This document shows, piece by piece, positions 17,156-26,641 of a stretch of DNA of 64,000 nt. This DNA comes from Flavobacterium fluviatile (lineage in GTDB: Bacteria; Bacteroidota; Bacteroidia; Flavobacteriales; Flavobacteriaceae), in NCBI RefSeq assembly GCF_010645065.1, contig NZ_JAADZW010000004.1:124001-188000 (forward strand), written 5' to 3'. The notes under the pieces were generated by a model, which was given only the letters and a program-made list of their open reading frames with translations, was not told where the DNA came from and ran no database searches. Position 1 is the first letter of the stretch. Each line of letters starts with the position of its first letter. Made by a program: the position numbers and the translations under genes.

Positions 17156-18504
17156 TATGCTTTTTCATCACCTTTAATAATGTGGTAAATCGTAATTACA
17201 ATAATTTTCAAGTCTAATAAAATCGACCAGTTTTCGATATAAAAAATATCATATTTGACCCGGTTTATAATATCGTAATCGGTTTCGATTTCTCCCCGAA
17301 AACCTTTTACCTGAGCCAGACCTGTAATACCGGGTTTTATAAAATGGCGCACCATAAACTTATCAACTTTAAGTATATATTCCTGATTATAACTTACAAT
17401 ATGTGGTCTAGGCCCGACTACAGACATTTCCCCAATCAAAACATTAAAAAACTGAGGCAGTTCATCGATGCTGGTTTTTCGAATAAACCTCCCGATTTTC
17501 GTGACTCTCGGATCGTTTTTAGAAACCTGATTCATAACCGTTTCATTACTCACTTCCATTGAACGAAATTTATAACAATTGAATTCCTCATTATTAAGTC
17601 CATTGCGTTTTTGTCTGATTAAGATGGGTCCCTTTGATTCCAGTTTTATTAAAATTGCTAAAATTGGAAAAATCCACGAAAGAACTCCCAGAATGATAAT
17701 TATTGAAAAAACGACATCGAAAGTTCGTTTCATTATCTTGTACAAATGTTCATCCAGACGAATACTTCTGAGAGCAATTACCGGAATATAGTCATAATAT
17801 TCTAAGATGGAATTTCTGAAAAATATCTGATTCCCTTCCGGAATGAATTTCAATGTTTTTAAATTGCTATCAGCAAAATCAATAATCTCGTTCATTTGAT
17901 CCTGTGATAAACCAATAATAGAACAATACATTTCATCCATATTTCTATTCAGAACAAATTCGAACATTTGCTCAATATGCTCTGTTTTTACTTCTTCAAA
18001 TTCAAAAACATGAATCAGTTCATATCCATAATCCGGATTCTCAGTAAAAAAATGTCTTAAAGGTGAAATACTTTCTTTATTGCCTAACAGTACAACTTTT
18101 CTGAGATTGCCTCTAAAAACAACACGGTATGTCTGCAGGAAATAGTAAATTGAAAACTTGATGAATAAGATAAGAATAAATATAAACCATAAATAAAACA
18201 ACAACGTTCTAAAACTGGTTTGCTTAGCAAAAAAGAATGCAAGGGCAAAAACTACAAAACCAAATAAGCAGGCTTGTTTTAAAGCACAATTTAAAATTGC
18301 GATAACTTTAGTATAACGATATACTTCGTAAAAACCTAAATCGGATGCAATACCGATCCAGCCAATATTAAGTACAGCTAAAAATAAAATTTGATCTACA
18401 GGAAAATGCGCAATATAAACCGCAAAAAAATTGATAATTATTAAATCAATTAAATAGGAGAACGGACGGATATAGCCTGAATATTTTCCTGTTTTTGTCC
18501 GCAT
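17152..18504 (-). CDS. Polyprenyl-phosphate sugar-1-phosphate transferase (WcaJ-like priming enzyme)
   Basis: The 450 residues show four to five N-terminal membrane helices, a middle Rossmann-like part near 130-230, and the C-terminal bacterial sugar transferase domain with a membrane-dipping helix (TFDVVFSIIIILGVL), CYKFRSM, and the motif DELPQFFNVLIGEMSVVGPRPH. It starts glycan assembly by moving a sugar phosphate to undecaprenyl phosphate. It begins one base after the UDP-glucuronate decarboxylase stop codon. Confidence 0.92.
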   Translation of the reverse strand: MRTKTGKYSGYIRPFSYLIDLIIINFFAVYIAHFPVDQILFLAVLNIGWIGIASDLGFYEVYRYTKVIAILNCALKQACLFGFVVFALAFFFAKQTSFRTLLFYLWFIFILILFIKFSIYYFLQTYRVVFRGNLRKVVLLGNKESISPLRHFFTENPDYGYELIHVFEFEEVKTEHIEQMFEFVLNRNMDEMYCSIIGLSQDQMNEIIDFADSNLKTLKFIPEGNQIFFRNSILEYYDYIPVIALRSIRLDEHLYKIMKRTFDVVFSIIIILGVLSWIFPILAILIKLESKGPILIRQKRNGLNNEEFNCYKFRSMEVSNETVMNQVSKNDPRVTKIGRFIRKTSIDELPQFFNVLIGEMSVVGPRPHIVSYNQEYILKVDKFMVRHFIKPGITGLAQVKGFRGEIETDYDIINRVKYDIFYIENWSILLDLKIIVITIYHIIKGDEKAY

Positions 18505-19488
18505 TTATTTTATATAGTTTGAAAAATCTTTATGCTCTTCTTTCGAAAGTTCTTCTTTTGAAAGCGATTTAAAATAATCATACGTGATTTTCATTCCTTC
18601 TGCCCGGTTTACTCTGGCTTCCCATCCCAATAATTCTTTTGCTTTTGTCGTATCGGGCTGACGCTGAAGCGGATCGTTTATTGGTAACGGATGATACACC
18701 ACTTTTTGACTGGTTCCGGTAAGTTTTATGATTTCTTCTGCAAAATCTTTGATGGTAATTTCGTCGGGATTTCCAATATTTACCGGATACACATAATCAG
18801 AATGGAGTAATCTGTAAATTCCCTCAACCTGATCGTCAACATAACAGAAAGAACGCGTCTGCATTCCGTCTCCAAAAATGGTCAGATCTTCTCCACGAAG
18901 CGCCTGCCCTATAAAAGCCGGAATGACACGACCGTCATTAAGGCGCATTCTTGGTCCGTAGGTGTTAAAAATACGTACAATTCTGGTTTCTACACCATGA
19001 AAAGTATGGTACGCCATGGTTATGGATTCCTGAAAACGTTTGGCCTCATCATAAACCCCGCGTGGCCCAATGGTGTTTACGTTTCCGTAATATTCTTCTG
19101 TCTGCGGATGAACCAGAGGATCTCCATACACTTCTGAAGTTGAAGCTATTAAAATCCTTGCTTTTTTTACTCGGGCCAATCCTAATAAATTGTGTGTTCC
19201 CAAAGAACCAACTTTTAAAGTCTGAATCGGGATTTTTAAATAATCAATTGGACTTGCCGGTGAAGCAAAATGCAAAATATAATCTAATTTGCCCGGAATA
19301 TGAACAAATTTGGTGATGTCATGATGGTAAAACTCAAAATGTTCTAATTTGAACAAATGTTCAATATTTTTCAGATCGCCCGTAATCAGATTATCCATTC
19401 CGATAACATAATAGCCCTCTTTGATAAATCTGTCACACAAATGTGATCCTAAAAATCCTGCAGCACCTGTAATAAGTATTCTTTTCAT
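18505..19488 (-). CDS. UDP-glucuronate decarboxylase (UDP-xylose synthase)
   Basis: This 327-residue extended short-chain dehydrogenase begins with [12 protein letters not shown] for NAD binding. Its active site is the S-T-S / YxxxK set ([16 protein letters not shown]), and [24 protein letters not shown] is the UXS hallmark. It converts UDP-glucuronate to UDP-xylose. As first gene of the operon it should supply a pentose donor to the following transferases. A minus-strand -7 element lies 19 bases upstream. Confidence 0.93.
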   Translation of the reverse strand: MKRILITGAAGFLGSHLCDRFIKEGYYVIGMDNLITGDLKNIEHLFKLEHFEFYHHDITKFVHIPGKLDYILHFASPASPIDYLKIPIQTLKVGSLGTHNLLGLARVKKARILIASTSEVYGDPLVHPQTEEYYGNVNTIGPRGVYDEAKRFQESITMAYHTFHGVETRIVRIFNTYGPRMRLNDGRVIPAFIGQALRGEDLTIFGDGMQTRSFCYVDDQVEGIYRLLHSDYVYPVNIGNPDEITIKDFAEEIIKLTGTSQKVVYHPLPINDPLQRQPDTTKAKELLGWEARVNRAEGMKITYDYFKSLSKEELSKEEHKDFSNYIK

Positions 19489-19507
19489 ATTAATTTGTTT
19501 CCTGGAG

Positions 19508-19515
19508 CAAATTTA
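19508..19515 (-). promoter_or_regulatory. -7 element of the polysaccharide operon
   Basis: Read on the minus strand this is TAAATTTG, a TAnnTTTG match 19 bases upstream of the start at 19488. Confidence 0.5.
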
Positions 19516-19539
19516 CTTTTTCAATTTTATAAAATATAT

Positions 19540-21264
19540 TTAAAGTTTATCTTTTTCTGTGCTTATTAAATTTACTCCCAGCTGATTGTTTAGATTTAAA
19601 ATTTGTTCCAGGATTTTAATAGTAATTAAATATGTTGGTTTTACCCCTGTAGTTCCTAAACCTCCTGAAGCCAGAGTGCTTCCGGTTTCTAAAGGGTTGT
19701 CTGAAGCATAATAAGCATATCGGACTTTAATATCCTGAGGCACGCTTTTTCTGATTTTTGATGCCGACTGAATTGCCTTTTGATAATAAGAACCTTCCAT
19801 TTCAAGACCGATTACGCCCCAGGTCGATTCGTGAAAAAATTTCAACAAATCCCTGTTTTGCAATGAAGTCCCTAAAACCGTTACCATTGCTCCTTCGTAA
19901 ACTGCAATATCATTTCCTTCGAACATGGCACCAGTAAGTTCGTTTTCGAAGAAATAATTATCTGCGGTTCCTTCGTTTATATGAGCTGACGGAATCATAA
20001 TATCTCCTTTTCCACCTTCCAGAATCCCTGCCTTGCCCATTATTGAAACCGATTTTACATTCAATAAAGTATCTTTTTTATACGGCTTCAAAAGTTCATC
20101 TATGGTTTCATAGGCCTGTTCCCCAAAAGCATAATCCATTACAATTATAACCGGCTTTTCTTCCCCTACATTTGCATAGGTAAAGGCTGTTTTGTTCCAG
20201 TCAATTTTGGCCGTATCAAAAATCTGGACATCTATATTAGTTCCGGATGTGTCAGGCAAAAAAATCATTCCGTTTTTCAAAGCTAATTCCTCAACTAAAC
20301 TTCTGATTTCCTTGGCGGCAGATTTGCTCAATTCTTCATAAATAAAGAAATCTGATTTGTTTTTAAACTTTGTTTTCAGGAGTGGTGTTGCAAAAATTGA
20401 GTTCATCACACTATGCATGTTCGCACTAATGATATGAATTGGTCTTTTTAAAAGATTATTGGCTTTCAGAACTTCCTTAATGTTGGTTGCCCAGATTTCT
20501 CCATGAATGTGATGTCCTAAACGCTCTCTTAAAACGGGACTAAAAGTGATGGTTCTTTTGTTGTTCTCCATCATTTCTTCAATGGCTAATTTTCCAAGCC
20601 AATAGATGACATGCAGAAAACGATCCGGCGCATTTTCTGAACCAAAAGCATCATAAATATCTAAAACTTCTTCAAATGTTCTGGCTAGAATATTAGCTGC
20701 GTGCGAAATTGCTTTTTCTTTTTCTATCTGGGACAGTTTTTTGGTTTGCAGTATGGCTTGTTCCAGTTTAAGCCAGTCACGCGAAACTTCTCCTCCATCA
20801 TCTAATAAAACCCTGTTTTTGATTTTATGCGATTCGATGAAAATAAAAGTCAAATGTGTCAGGATATCGTAAATGTCTGAACGTCCGCGTGTGATCTCAA
20901 CATTCATTTGTTCCTCATCAATTCTATAACAGTTTCTTCTTCTTTTTGGAGGAACAATAGGCTGAAAATGTGATTTGGAATAGCCTTCATCTGAGGTTAA
21001 ATTGATAAAACGGCATTGTTCTATTCCTATCGGAAGACGCTCAATAACGTATAAAAGTCCGTTTAGTTCTACTTTTTCCTCGGCAATATTTCCGTAGATT
21101 TCAGGACGCAACGCCAATAATGATTCTCTTAAACTATCGCCCGAAACTCCCATTGGTTTGTAGAAACCGCGGTTGAATAAATGGCGCATGGTGATGTACA
21201 TTTTTTCAATCGCTGCGGATGACTCCTGTGCTCTTGATCTCGATATATGTTTGGTTTCTTTCAT
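19540..21264 (-). CDS. DUF6909 family protein with nucleoside-phosphorylase-like C-terminal half
   Basis: The 574-residue soluble protein fits the Bacteroidota DUF6909 family. The N-terminal half is helical. The C-terminal part contains GKAGILEGGKGDIMIPS, AVYEGAMVTVLGTSLQ and GVIGLEMEGSYYQKAI; this set resembles purine nucleoside phosphorylases and nucleosidases, where a Met-Glu pair binds ribose. If the likeness holds, the protein would act on a nucleoside or nucleotide-like ligand, but that is inference. It stands alone, with its own likely promoter near 21.32 kb. Confidence 0.7.
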   Translation of the reverse strand: MKETKHISRSRAQESSAAIEKMYITMRHLFNRGFYKPMGVSGDSLRESLLALRPEIYGNIAEEKVELNGLLYVIERLPIGIEQCRFINLTSDEGYSKSHFQPIVPPKRRRNCYRIDEEQMNVEITRGRSDIYDILTHLTFIFIESHKIKNRVLLDDGGEVSRDWLKLEQAILQTKKLSQIEKEKAISHAANILARTFEEVLDIYDAFGSENAPDRFLHVIYWLGKLAIEEMMENNKRTITFSPVLRERLGHHIHGEIWATNIKEVLKANNLLKRPIHIISANMHSVMNSIFATPLLKTKFKNKSDFFIYEELSKSAAKEIRSLVEELALKNGMIFLPDTSGTNIDVQIFDTAKIDWNKTAFTYANVGEEKPVIIVMDYAFGEQAYETIDELLKPYKKDTLLNVKSVSIMGKAGILEGGKGDIMIPSAHINEGTADNYFFENELTGAMFEGNDIAVYEGAMVTVLGTSLQNRDLLKFFHESTWGVIGLEMEGSYYQKAIQSASKIRKSVPQDIKVRYAYYASDNPLETGSTLASGGLGTTGVKPTYLITIKILEQILNLNNQLGVNLISTEKDKL

Positions 21265-21384
21265 GTTTTCTTATTTTGAAATCTTCTGGAAAAAAAAGAG
21301 GATTTCGTTCTTTCCAATAAACGAAAGTAGGAATTATATATGTTATTTTTATCCGATTCTGTAAATGTCATATAATTATAACAT

Positions 21385-21774
21385 TTATTTTAAACTGCTA
21401 TTTATAATTTGAATGACCTCACATTCTGCCGCCTTTTTTATGACCTTCCATAAAAAAGCTTTTAATCCAATTTTAATTCGTCCTTTATGAAGTTCTATAA
21501 GGGCTTCATTTAATATCCACATTTTTGCCTTTCCTGAAGTAGGAACTCGTAATGATTTATCTAAAATGATATTATCTTCATCATCCAAAAATTCTGGCCA
21601 GATCATCCATTGTTGTCTGATTTTTTCATCACCAGAATACATAAAATCCGAACGGTATCCCTGAACTGGATTTCCATTTGGCCTTCCGCCTTCTTCTGGA
21701 GAAAAAAAGCGATATTGAACTATAAAATCACAGTCTCTATTTCTATTTTGTTTATAAGGTATGTGAAAATCCAA
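21385..21774 (-). CDS. Hypothetical protein with an EF-Tu domain III-like segment
   Basis: I do not recognise this 129-residue protein as a named family. The first half (DFIVQYRFFSPEEGGRPNGN and GYRSDFMY) looks like the start of EF-Tu C-terminal domains (EGGR then GYRPQF), a beta-barrel pattern also seen in small stand-alone bacterial proteins. The C-terminus is helical and basic. It has no signal or membrane segment. The GH3-type ligase gene lies eight bases upstream, so it is probably the last gene of that operon. Confidence 0.6.
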   Translation of the reverse strand: MDFHIPYKQNRNRDCDFIVQYRFFSPEEGGRPNGNPVQGYRSDFMYSGDEKIRQQWMIWPEFLDDEDNIILDKSLRVPTSGKAKMWILNEALIELHKGRIKIGLKAFLWKVIKKAAECEVIQIINSSLK

Positions 21775-21782
21775 ATTCTGAC

Positions 21783-23267
21783 TTATCTCAAATTATCTGC
21801 AATCTTTCGATCATTTGACAACCTCGGAATTTTATTCTGACCGCCCAATTTCCCTTGTGATTTCATGTATTGCTGAAATCCGTTTTTTGAAACTTTGGTA
21901 ATGACTACCTTCTGTAAAACATTTCCGGTAATTAAATCGTCGTAATAAATGTTTTGTTTTCTCATCGAATTGTCAATTGCTTCGGCGAAAGCCTGTATAT
22001 TTTCAGGTTCTTTTTCAAATTCAATCAGCCATTCGTGATAGGGTAATCCGCTGGCTGGCGTTATTTGTGGAGCAACAGTAAATTCATTGATTACAATATT
22101 CGTATCGGCAGTTGCTTCTTTCATGGCATTTTCTACTTCATTTGCAATCACGTGCTCTCCAAAAGCCGAAATATAATGCTTGATACGCCCGGAAACGATA
22201 ACACGATACGGAGCCAAGGAAGTAAACTGAACGGTATCCCCAATGTTGTAACGCCAGAGCCCTGCATTTGTAGAAACAATTAAAGCATAGTTTACTCCTT
22301 TTTCTACTTCACCAATAGTATAGCTTTTTGGATTTTCGGTAAAAAATTCATCTGCTTTTATAAACTCGTAGAAAATACCTGAGTTCAGCAGCAGGAGCAT
22401 TCCTTTTTCTTTTTGGGAATCCTGATAGGCGAAAAATCCTTCTGAAGCCGGAAACAACTCAATGCTGTCCACTTTTTTACCAATCATCTGCTCAAATTTT
22501 GCACGGTAAGGCTCATAATTAACACCACCGTAAATAAACAAATTGAAGTTTTTGAATATCTCGCTAATCTTTTTTCCACCGCTTTTTTCCTGCAGTTTTT
22601 CAAAATACATCTGGACCCAGGACGGAATTCCTGAAATTACAGACATATCTTCCTTAATCGTTTCATCAACAATTGCATTTACTTTGGTTTCCCAGTCTTC
22701 GATGCAATTTGTTTCCCAGGATGGCATTCTGTTTCTCTGCAGATATTTTGGAACAAAGTGCGCTACTATTCCGGAAAGTCTGCCAAAATTTATTCCGTGT
22801 TTTTCAGTCAAAATTGGGCTTCCCTGCAAAAAAATCATTTTACCATCAACAAAATCAGCATTTCCTGTTTCGTGTATATAATGAAGGATTGCATTACGCG
22901 CTGCATTAATATGATACGGCATTGAATCTTTGGTAAGCGGAATATATTTCGCTCCGGATGTTGTTCCGGAAGTCTTGGCAAAATAAATGGGTTTTCCTCT
23001 CCACAGAATATTTTCCTGACCTGATTTTACTTTTTCTATGTACGATTTTAAATCTTCATAATCCCGAACAGGAACATTTTTTTTAAAATCTTCAATTGTT
23101 GTTATTGCGCCAAAATGATGGTCTTTTCCAAATTCAGTTGCTTTGGCACTCTCGATCAGATTCTTAAAAACCCTGAGCTGAGTTTCAACAGGTTTATCTG
23201 ACCAGGAAAGTGTTTGTTTGTATATTTTTCGGGCAAAAATTTTTGCTGCTATTGACTTGATCGACAT
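21783..23267 (-). CDS. GH3-family acyl-adenylate ligase (plant auxin-conjugating enzyme relative)
   Basis: The 494 residues match the bacterial GH3 family, ANL-type adenylating enzymes related to plant acyl-amido synthetases. The phosphate loop is YFAKTSGTTSGAKYIPLT, and GLWRYNIGDTVQF carries the adenine/ribose contact region. GH3 enzymes join an amino acid to an acyl acid through an acyl adenylate; the bacterial substrate is unknown. It starts 12 bases downstream of the membrane-protein gene at 23.3-23.8 kb. Confidence 0.88.
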   Translation of the reverse strand: MSIKSIAAKIFARKIYKQTLSWSDKPVETQLRVFKNLIESAKATEFGKDHHFGAITTIEDFKKNVPVRDYEDLKSYIEKVKSGQENILWRGKPIYFAKTSGTTSGAKYIPLTKDSMPYHINAARNAILHYIHETGNADFVDGKMIFLQGSPILTEKHGINFGRLSGIVAHFVPKYLQRNRMPSWETNCIEDWETKVNAIVDETIKEDMSVISGIPSWVQMYFEKLQEKSGGKKISEIFKNFNLFIYGGVNYEPYRAKFEQMIGKKVDSIELFPASEGFFAYQDSQKEKGMLLLLNSGIFYEFIKADEFFTENPKSYTIGEVEKGVNYALIVSTNAGLWRYNIGDTVQFTSLAPYRVIVSGRIKHYISAFGEHVIANEVENAMKEATADTNIVINEFTVAPQITPASGLPYHEWLIEFEKEPENIQAFAEAIDNSMRKQNIYYDDLITGNVLQKVVITKVSKNGFQQYMKSQGKLGGQNKIPRLSNDRKIADNLR

Positions 23268-23278
23268 TTTGTGTGGTA

Positions 23279-23767
23279 TTATTTCTTTTTGTTTGCTTTA
23301 GTTCCACTCGACTCATTTTCTATTTCGGCAACCCTTTCCCTGAGTTTAATTTCCTCTTCTGTGGCATTCATATTAGTTTTGGGAATTTCTTCAGACTCAG
23401 CCAGAATTGAATCTTTATTGAATTTCGAATATTCTAATTCTCCATTCAGCACTTTCTGAATAGACTTGATATAAGCTTCATTTTTTTTAAGGGAAGTTGT
23501 CAATGAATCCGATTTTATAGCCAGTTCCAAAGCATTCTTTTTTAACTCAGAAGAAGAATATCCTGGAATAAATTCCCGCAGGGGTGTAAATGCAATTATA
23601 TAAGTAGTAATAAGAATTAAGAAAATTCCGCCAAATGAAAGAACGACAAAAACATTCATAAGGTTAAGTTTGAATGAAAAAATTTCCTCAAATGTATCTT
23701 CGTTCAAAATAACCAATCGGTTTTTGTTGAATAATTTTTTCCTGAAGTTATGTTTTTTCCCTGACAT
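23279..23767 (-). CDS. Single-span membrane protein with coiled-coil tail
   Basis: The 162-residue protein has a basic N-terminus with RLVILNEDTFEEIFSFKL, one transmembrane helix near 38-60, then FTPLREFIPGYSS and a coiled, charged tail. The same N-terminal pattern stands in front of M23 peptidases in Flavobacteria, where it may help anchor or regulate a cell-wall hydrolase; here the peptidase is missing and GH3 follows. A function is not assigned. It has a good minus-strand -7 element. Confidence 0.65.
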   Translation of the reverse strand: MSGKKHNFRKKLFNKNRLVILNEDTFEEIFSFKLNLMNVFVVLSFGGIFLILITTYIIAFTPLREFIPGYSSSELKKNALELAIKSDSLTTSLKKNEAYIKSIQKVLNGELEYSKFNKDSILAESEEIPKTNMNATEEEIKLRERVAEIENESSGTKANKKK

Positions 23768-23785
23768 TACGGTTATTTATACCCG

Positions 23786-23793
23786 CAAATATA
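23786..23793 (-). promoter_or_regulatory. -7 element for the 23.8-21.4 kb operon
   Basis: TATATTTG on the minus strand, 19 bases upstream of the start at 23767. Confidence 0.5.
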
Positions 23794-23923
23794 GCAATTA
23801 ATGATTTTAAATATTGCTGAAGAAATTTGCACAAAATTATTTAATTTATTATTTTATAAAATATTTAACGCAGCTCCATACAAATATTTTAAACCAAAAA
23901 CTATTCTTCTCCGTATATTTCTA

Positions 23924-23931
23924 TACCTTTG
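23924..23931 (+). promoter_or_regulatory. -7 element for tatA
   Basis: TACCTTTG, a full TAnnTTTG match, 44 bases upstream of the tatA ATG. Confidence 0.55.
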
Positions 23932-23975
23932 CTTAAAATTTAGAAACAATTTGCTTCGGCATTAAATATACAATC

Positions 23976-24152
23976 ATGGGAAGATTAGGTCTTACAGAAA
24001 TCCTTGTTATAGTAGGTATTGTTTTATTACTTTTTGGAGGTAAAAAAATTCCGGAATTAATGAAAGGTTTGGGAAGCGGAATTAAGGAATTTAAAAATGC
24101 TGCCAAAGACGATCAGTCTGCTGTTAAAAAGCAGGAAGAAGAAGTTAAATAA
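23976..24152 (+). CDS. tatA: Twin-arginine translocase subunit TatA
   Basis: A 58-residue reading frame, too short for common cut-offs, encodes [20 protein letters not shown], then the hinge FGGKKIPEL and an amphipathic helix ([16 protein letters not shown]), ending in a Glu/Lys-rich tail. The single N-terminal helix, the FG hinge and the KKIPEL motif are those of TatA, which forms the pore for folded proteins with twin-Arg signals. It is monocistronic: a -7 element lies upstream and a strong terminator follows after 24 bases. No tatC is in this window. Confidence 0.93.
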   Translation: MGRLGLTEILVIVGIVLLLFGGKKIPELMKGLGSGIKEFKNAAKDDQSAVKKQEEEVK

Positions 24153-24176
24153 GACGCTGTAAAGTAGTCTTTTTAG

Positions 24177-24218
24177 AATCCCAACTGGAATCCGAACGAT
24201 TTTAGTTGGGATTTTTTG
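24177..24218 (+). terminator. Terminator of tatA
   Basis: Ten-base arms AATCCCAACT (24177-24186) and AGTTGGGATT (24204-24213) followed by T residues. Confidence 0.85.
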
Positions 24219-24323
24219 TGCCTCATTTTTGAAGAAATATTCAACTGTGTTTCCTGCTGTGCTTCTGAATTTTTTTATTTATATAAAAAATCTTACTTTT
24301 ATCATCCCTAAATTTATATAAGT

Positions 24324-25715
24324 ATGAAAAACCTATTTCTATTAGTGAGTATTTTTCTATGTATCGAAAATCATTCACAAACAAAACCCTTCCCTGTCAA
24401 TATTGTTTTTAATAACGGCTTAATGGCAACCTCAAAAAACAGCCAGGATGCTAAAGCCAATTACGATACATGGAAATCTAATTTTACTGAAACCTGTAAC
24501 AACGGCAGATACAGAGTAAAATTCAATTCCTCGCAAACAGTTTCTGAAGGTATTGCTTATGGTATGCTTTTAAGCGTTTATTCTGCTGATAAAACTCTTT
24601 TTGACGGACTGTGGCTGTATTATAAAGATAATGCTAACAGTAATGGTGTTATGAACTGGCGAATTAACGGCTGTTCCGGAGTTGATGGTCAAAATGGTGC
24701 TACTGATGCAGAACTCGACGCTGCTTTTGCCTTAATCGTTGCCGATTATCAGTGGGGAAGCACCGGGACAATCAATTATAAAAATGATGCTAAAACTTTA
24801 ATTACTGCCATTAAAACCCATGAAATTGAAGCTAACACTTTTGTGCTAAAACCGGGAGATGCTTTTGGCGGAAGCCAGATAACAAATCCGTCTTACTTCT
24901 CTCCTGCTTATTACCGCGCTTTTGGTGCTTTTACCAATGATACTGTTTTTTGGAATACTGTTGCTTCAAAATCTTATGTTATTATCAACAATAATTTAAC
25001 TGTTAATAATGCTGTTGGCGGTTTAGTATCTGACTGGTGTGAAGCTTCAGGAAATTATTCAGCAGAAGCTAATGGATACGCAAATGCCGGTAAGACCTAC
25101 AGTTACGATGCAGCCAGAACTCCATGGAGAATAGCAGTTGACTACTTATGGTATGGAACTCCGGAGGCTAAAACGTATTGTAAAAAATCATCCGACTTTG
25201 TACGTATAAATTTGGGAGGATCCGCCAATATTAAAAGCGGCTATAACCAAAACGGAACAGTTACCGAACAATGGAACAATGCTCCTTTTGTGGGTGCTTT
25301 TGCCTGCGCAGCAATGGCGGGTGAAAATCAGGCTCATTTAGATGCTTCTTATGCTGATTTAAAAAATATAAATGAACCAGGCAATTATTTCAATCACACA
25401 TTAAAAACATTGTATTCGTTTTTATTAACAGGAAATTTTTATCTGCCACCAAGTGCAACTTTATCTAATGATGATTTTGATATGGAAAAATCTACCGTTT
25501 TGCTTTACCCAAATCCTAGTGCTGATAAATTTACTGTCTTTGCTCCTGAAAATTCAGTAATTACGGTTTTATCTCCGCAGGGAAACCTTATTTCAGAACG
25601 AAAAACATCTTCTGAAAACACTGAAATTAATTTGACTAATCAATCCTCAGGTTTGTATCTCATAAAAATTACAAACGGAACTAAAACTGTCACCAAAAAA
25701 GTGATTTTAAAATAA
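24324..25715 (+). CDS. Secreted glycoside hydrolase family 8 enzyme with type IX sorting tail
   Basis: The 463 residues contain a signal peptide (to about residue 19), a GH8 catalytic domain (about 25-375), and a C-terminal sorting domain (about 390-463). The putative acid Glu is E75 in SEGIAYGM and the conserved Asp pair D128/D132 lies in ATDAELDAAFAL. GH8 enzymes cut beta-1,4-linked glucans, chitosan, xylan or related polymers. The last 70 residues (LLYPNPSADKF, then GLYLIKITNGTKTVTKKVIL) are a type A type IX secretion signal, so the enzyme should be exported by the machine that includes SprE and stay at or leave the cell surface. Confidence 0.92.
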   Translation: MKNLFLLVSIFLCIENHSQTKPFPVNIVFNNGLMATSKNSQDAKANYDTWKSNFTETCNNGRYRVKFNSSQTVSEGIAYGMLLSVYSADKTLFDGLWLYYKDNANSNGVMNWRINGCSGVDGQNGATDAELDAAFALIVADYQWGSTGTINYKNDAKTLITAIKTHEIEANTFVLKPGDAFGGSQITNPSYFSPAYYRAFGAFTNDTVFWNTVASKSYVIINNNLTVNNAVGGLVSDWCEASGNYSAEANGYANAGKTYSYDAARTPWRIAVDYLWYGTPEAKTYCKKSSDFVRINLGGSANIKSGYNQNGTVTEQWNNAPFVGAFACAAMAGENQAHLDASYADLKNINEPGNYFNHTLKTLYSFLLTGNFYLPPSATLSNDDFDMEKSTVLLYPNPSADKFTVFAPENSVITVLSPQGNLISERKTSSENTEINLTNQSSGLYLIKITNGTKTVTKKVILK

Positions 25716-25718
25716 ATT

Positions 25719-25757
25719 AAAAACGCCCAAACTACGAATTGTAATTTGGGCGTTTTT
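25719..25757. terminator. Shared terminator between convergent genes
   Basis: Arms AAAACGCCCAAA (25720-25731) and TTTGGGCGTTTT (25745-25756) with a 13-base loop. It serves the GH8 gene and probably also the minus-strand gene that ends at 25775. Confidence 0.8.
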
Positions 25758-25774
25758 GCATTTAATTGATGCTA

Positions 25775-26422
25775 TTACTTACATTTATTTCTTTCAAAAA
25801 TACCAATCAGCTGATGCAATGCTGTTTTAGTTTTAAAATCTTCTTTTTCAATAGCGGCAATCAGTTTCGGGCATCCTGCAAAAGCTTCTTTGGACATTTT
25901 TTTGATATTGGATTCTGTCTGCGTATGCACGGCTATACCTGCGCTTGATTTTAAAAACCCAAAATACAGTTCATCTCCTTTTTTCTTTCCAAAATAATAG
26001 GTTGTACCTCCAAATTGCCCTGAAGTTTTACCTTTTGAAGGATTGTATTGCATAGTTCCCGCAAAATCTACACAGCCTACTTTTATATCTCTGTCATAAA
26101 TAATGTAAAACCATTTTTTCTCTTTTGATTTCGAAAATTTTCCGGTAAAAGCATTCGCAGAAGTTAAATAAAATTTTTCGGCCAGAAACTCATTTCTGTC
26201 GTCATCTGTGAATTCTATTTTTTTGATATCTGCACTTGCAATCTTTTCTTTTTTAGCTTTTTCGTCAGTTTTGAAAGCTACTTTAGAGTCACCACTTTCA
26301 ACCAATTCGGCAAAACCTGTTCTTTTAGTACCGTCTTCCATGTACAAAACGGCCTTAATAAATTTAGCATGACCAATAGTCGAAAATAAAACTGCAAATG
26401 CAATTAAAATAATTTTTTTCAT
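25775..26422 (-). CDS. Hypothetical exported protein
   Basis: The 215-residue product has a Sec signal peptide (KKIILIAFAVLFSTIGHA) and then a strand-rich region that starts KAVLYMEDGTKRTGFAELV and alternates charged and hydrophobic residues, followed by a region with GCVDFAGTMQYNPSKG and a Cys near each end. I do not recognise the family. The protein probably sits in the periplasm. It has its own -7 element and lies between two terminators. Confidence 0.6.
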   Translation of the reverse strand: MKKIILIAFAVLFSTIGHAKFIKAVLYMEDGTKRTGFAELVESGDSKVAFKTDEKAKKEKIASADIKKIEFTDDDRNEFLAEKFYLTSANAFTGKFSKSKEKKWFYIIYDRDIKVGCVDFAGTMQYNPSKGKTSGQFGGTTYYFGKKKGDELYFGFLKSSAGIAVHTQTESNIKKMSKEAFAGCPKLIAAIEKEDFKTKTALHQLIGIFERNKCK

Positions 26423-26447
26423 GATTTGGGGATTTAATGATTTCTTA

Positions 26448-26455
26448 CAAATATA
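26448..26455 (-). promoter_or_regulatory. -7 element
   Basis: TATATTTG on the minus strand, 26 bases upstream of the start at 26422. Confidence 0.5.
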
Positions 26456-26483
26456 TAGTATTGGGAAGAATTATTTTTAAAAG

Positions 26484-26523
26484 AAAACTCCCAAACTATG
26501 AATTAAGTAGTTTGGGAGTTTTT
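26484..26523. terminator. Terminator below the ABC-3C operon and tex remnant
   Basis: A 15-base stem pairs 26484-26498 with 26508-26522, with T or A runs on both sides. On the minus strand it lies about 50 bases after the tex-like remnant stop, so it may be the original tex terminator. Confidence 0.8.
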
Positions 26524-26573
26524 ATCTATTGATTCTAATAATTTTTGGATTCTGTTATTTTAGAAATGGAATT

Positions 26574-26621
26574 TTACAATATCATCGTCAATTGAATTCT
26601 CTTTCTATCCTCATCCACTTT
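26574..26621 (-). pseudogene. Remnant duplicate of the tex 3' end
   Basis: Read on the minus strand this segment encodes KVDEDRKRIQLTMIL and a stop. The intact tex gene ends EVDEDRKRIQLTMVI. About 36 bases align with only a few changes, mostly silent. There is no start codon or further tex sequence upstream, because the ABC-3C ATPase gene ends 20 bases away. The copy looks like the old tex terminus pushed away by an insertion. Confidence 0.75.
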
Positions 26622-26641
26622 TTTGTAATATTTGATTAATA

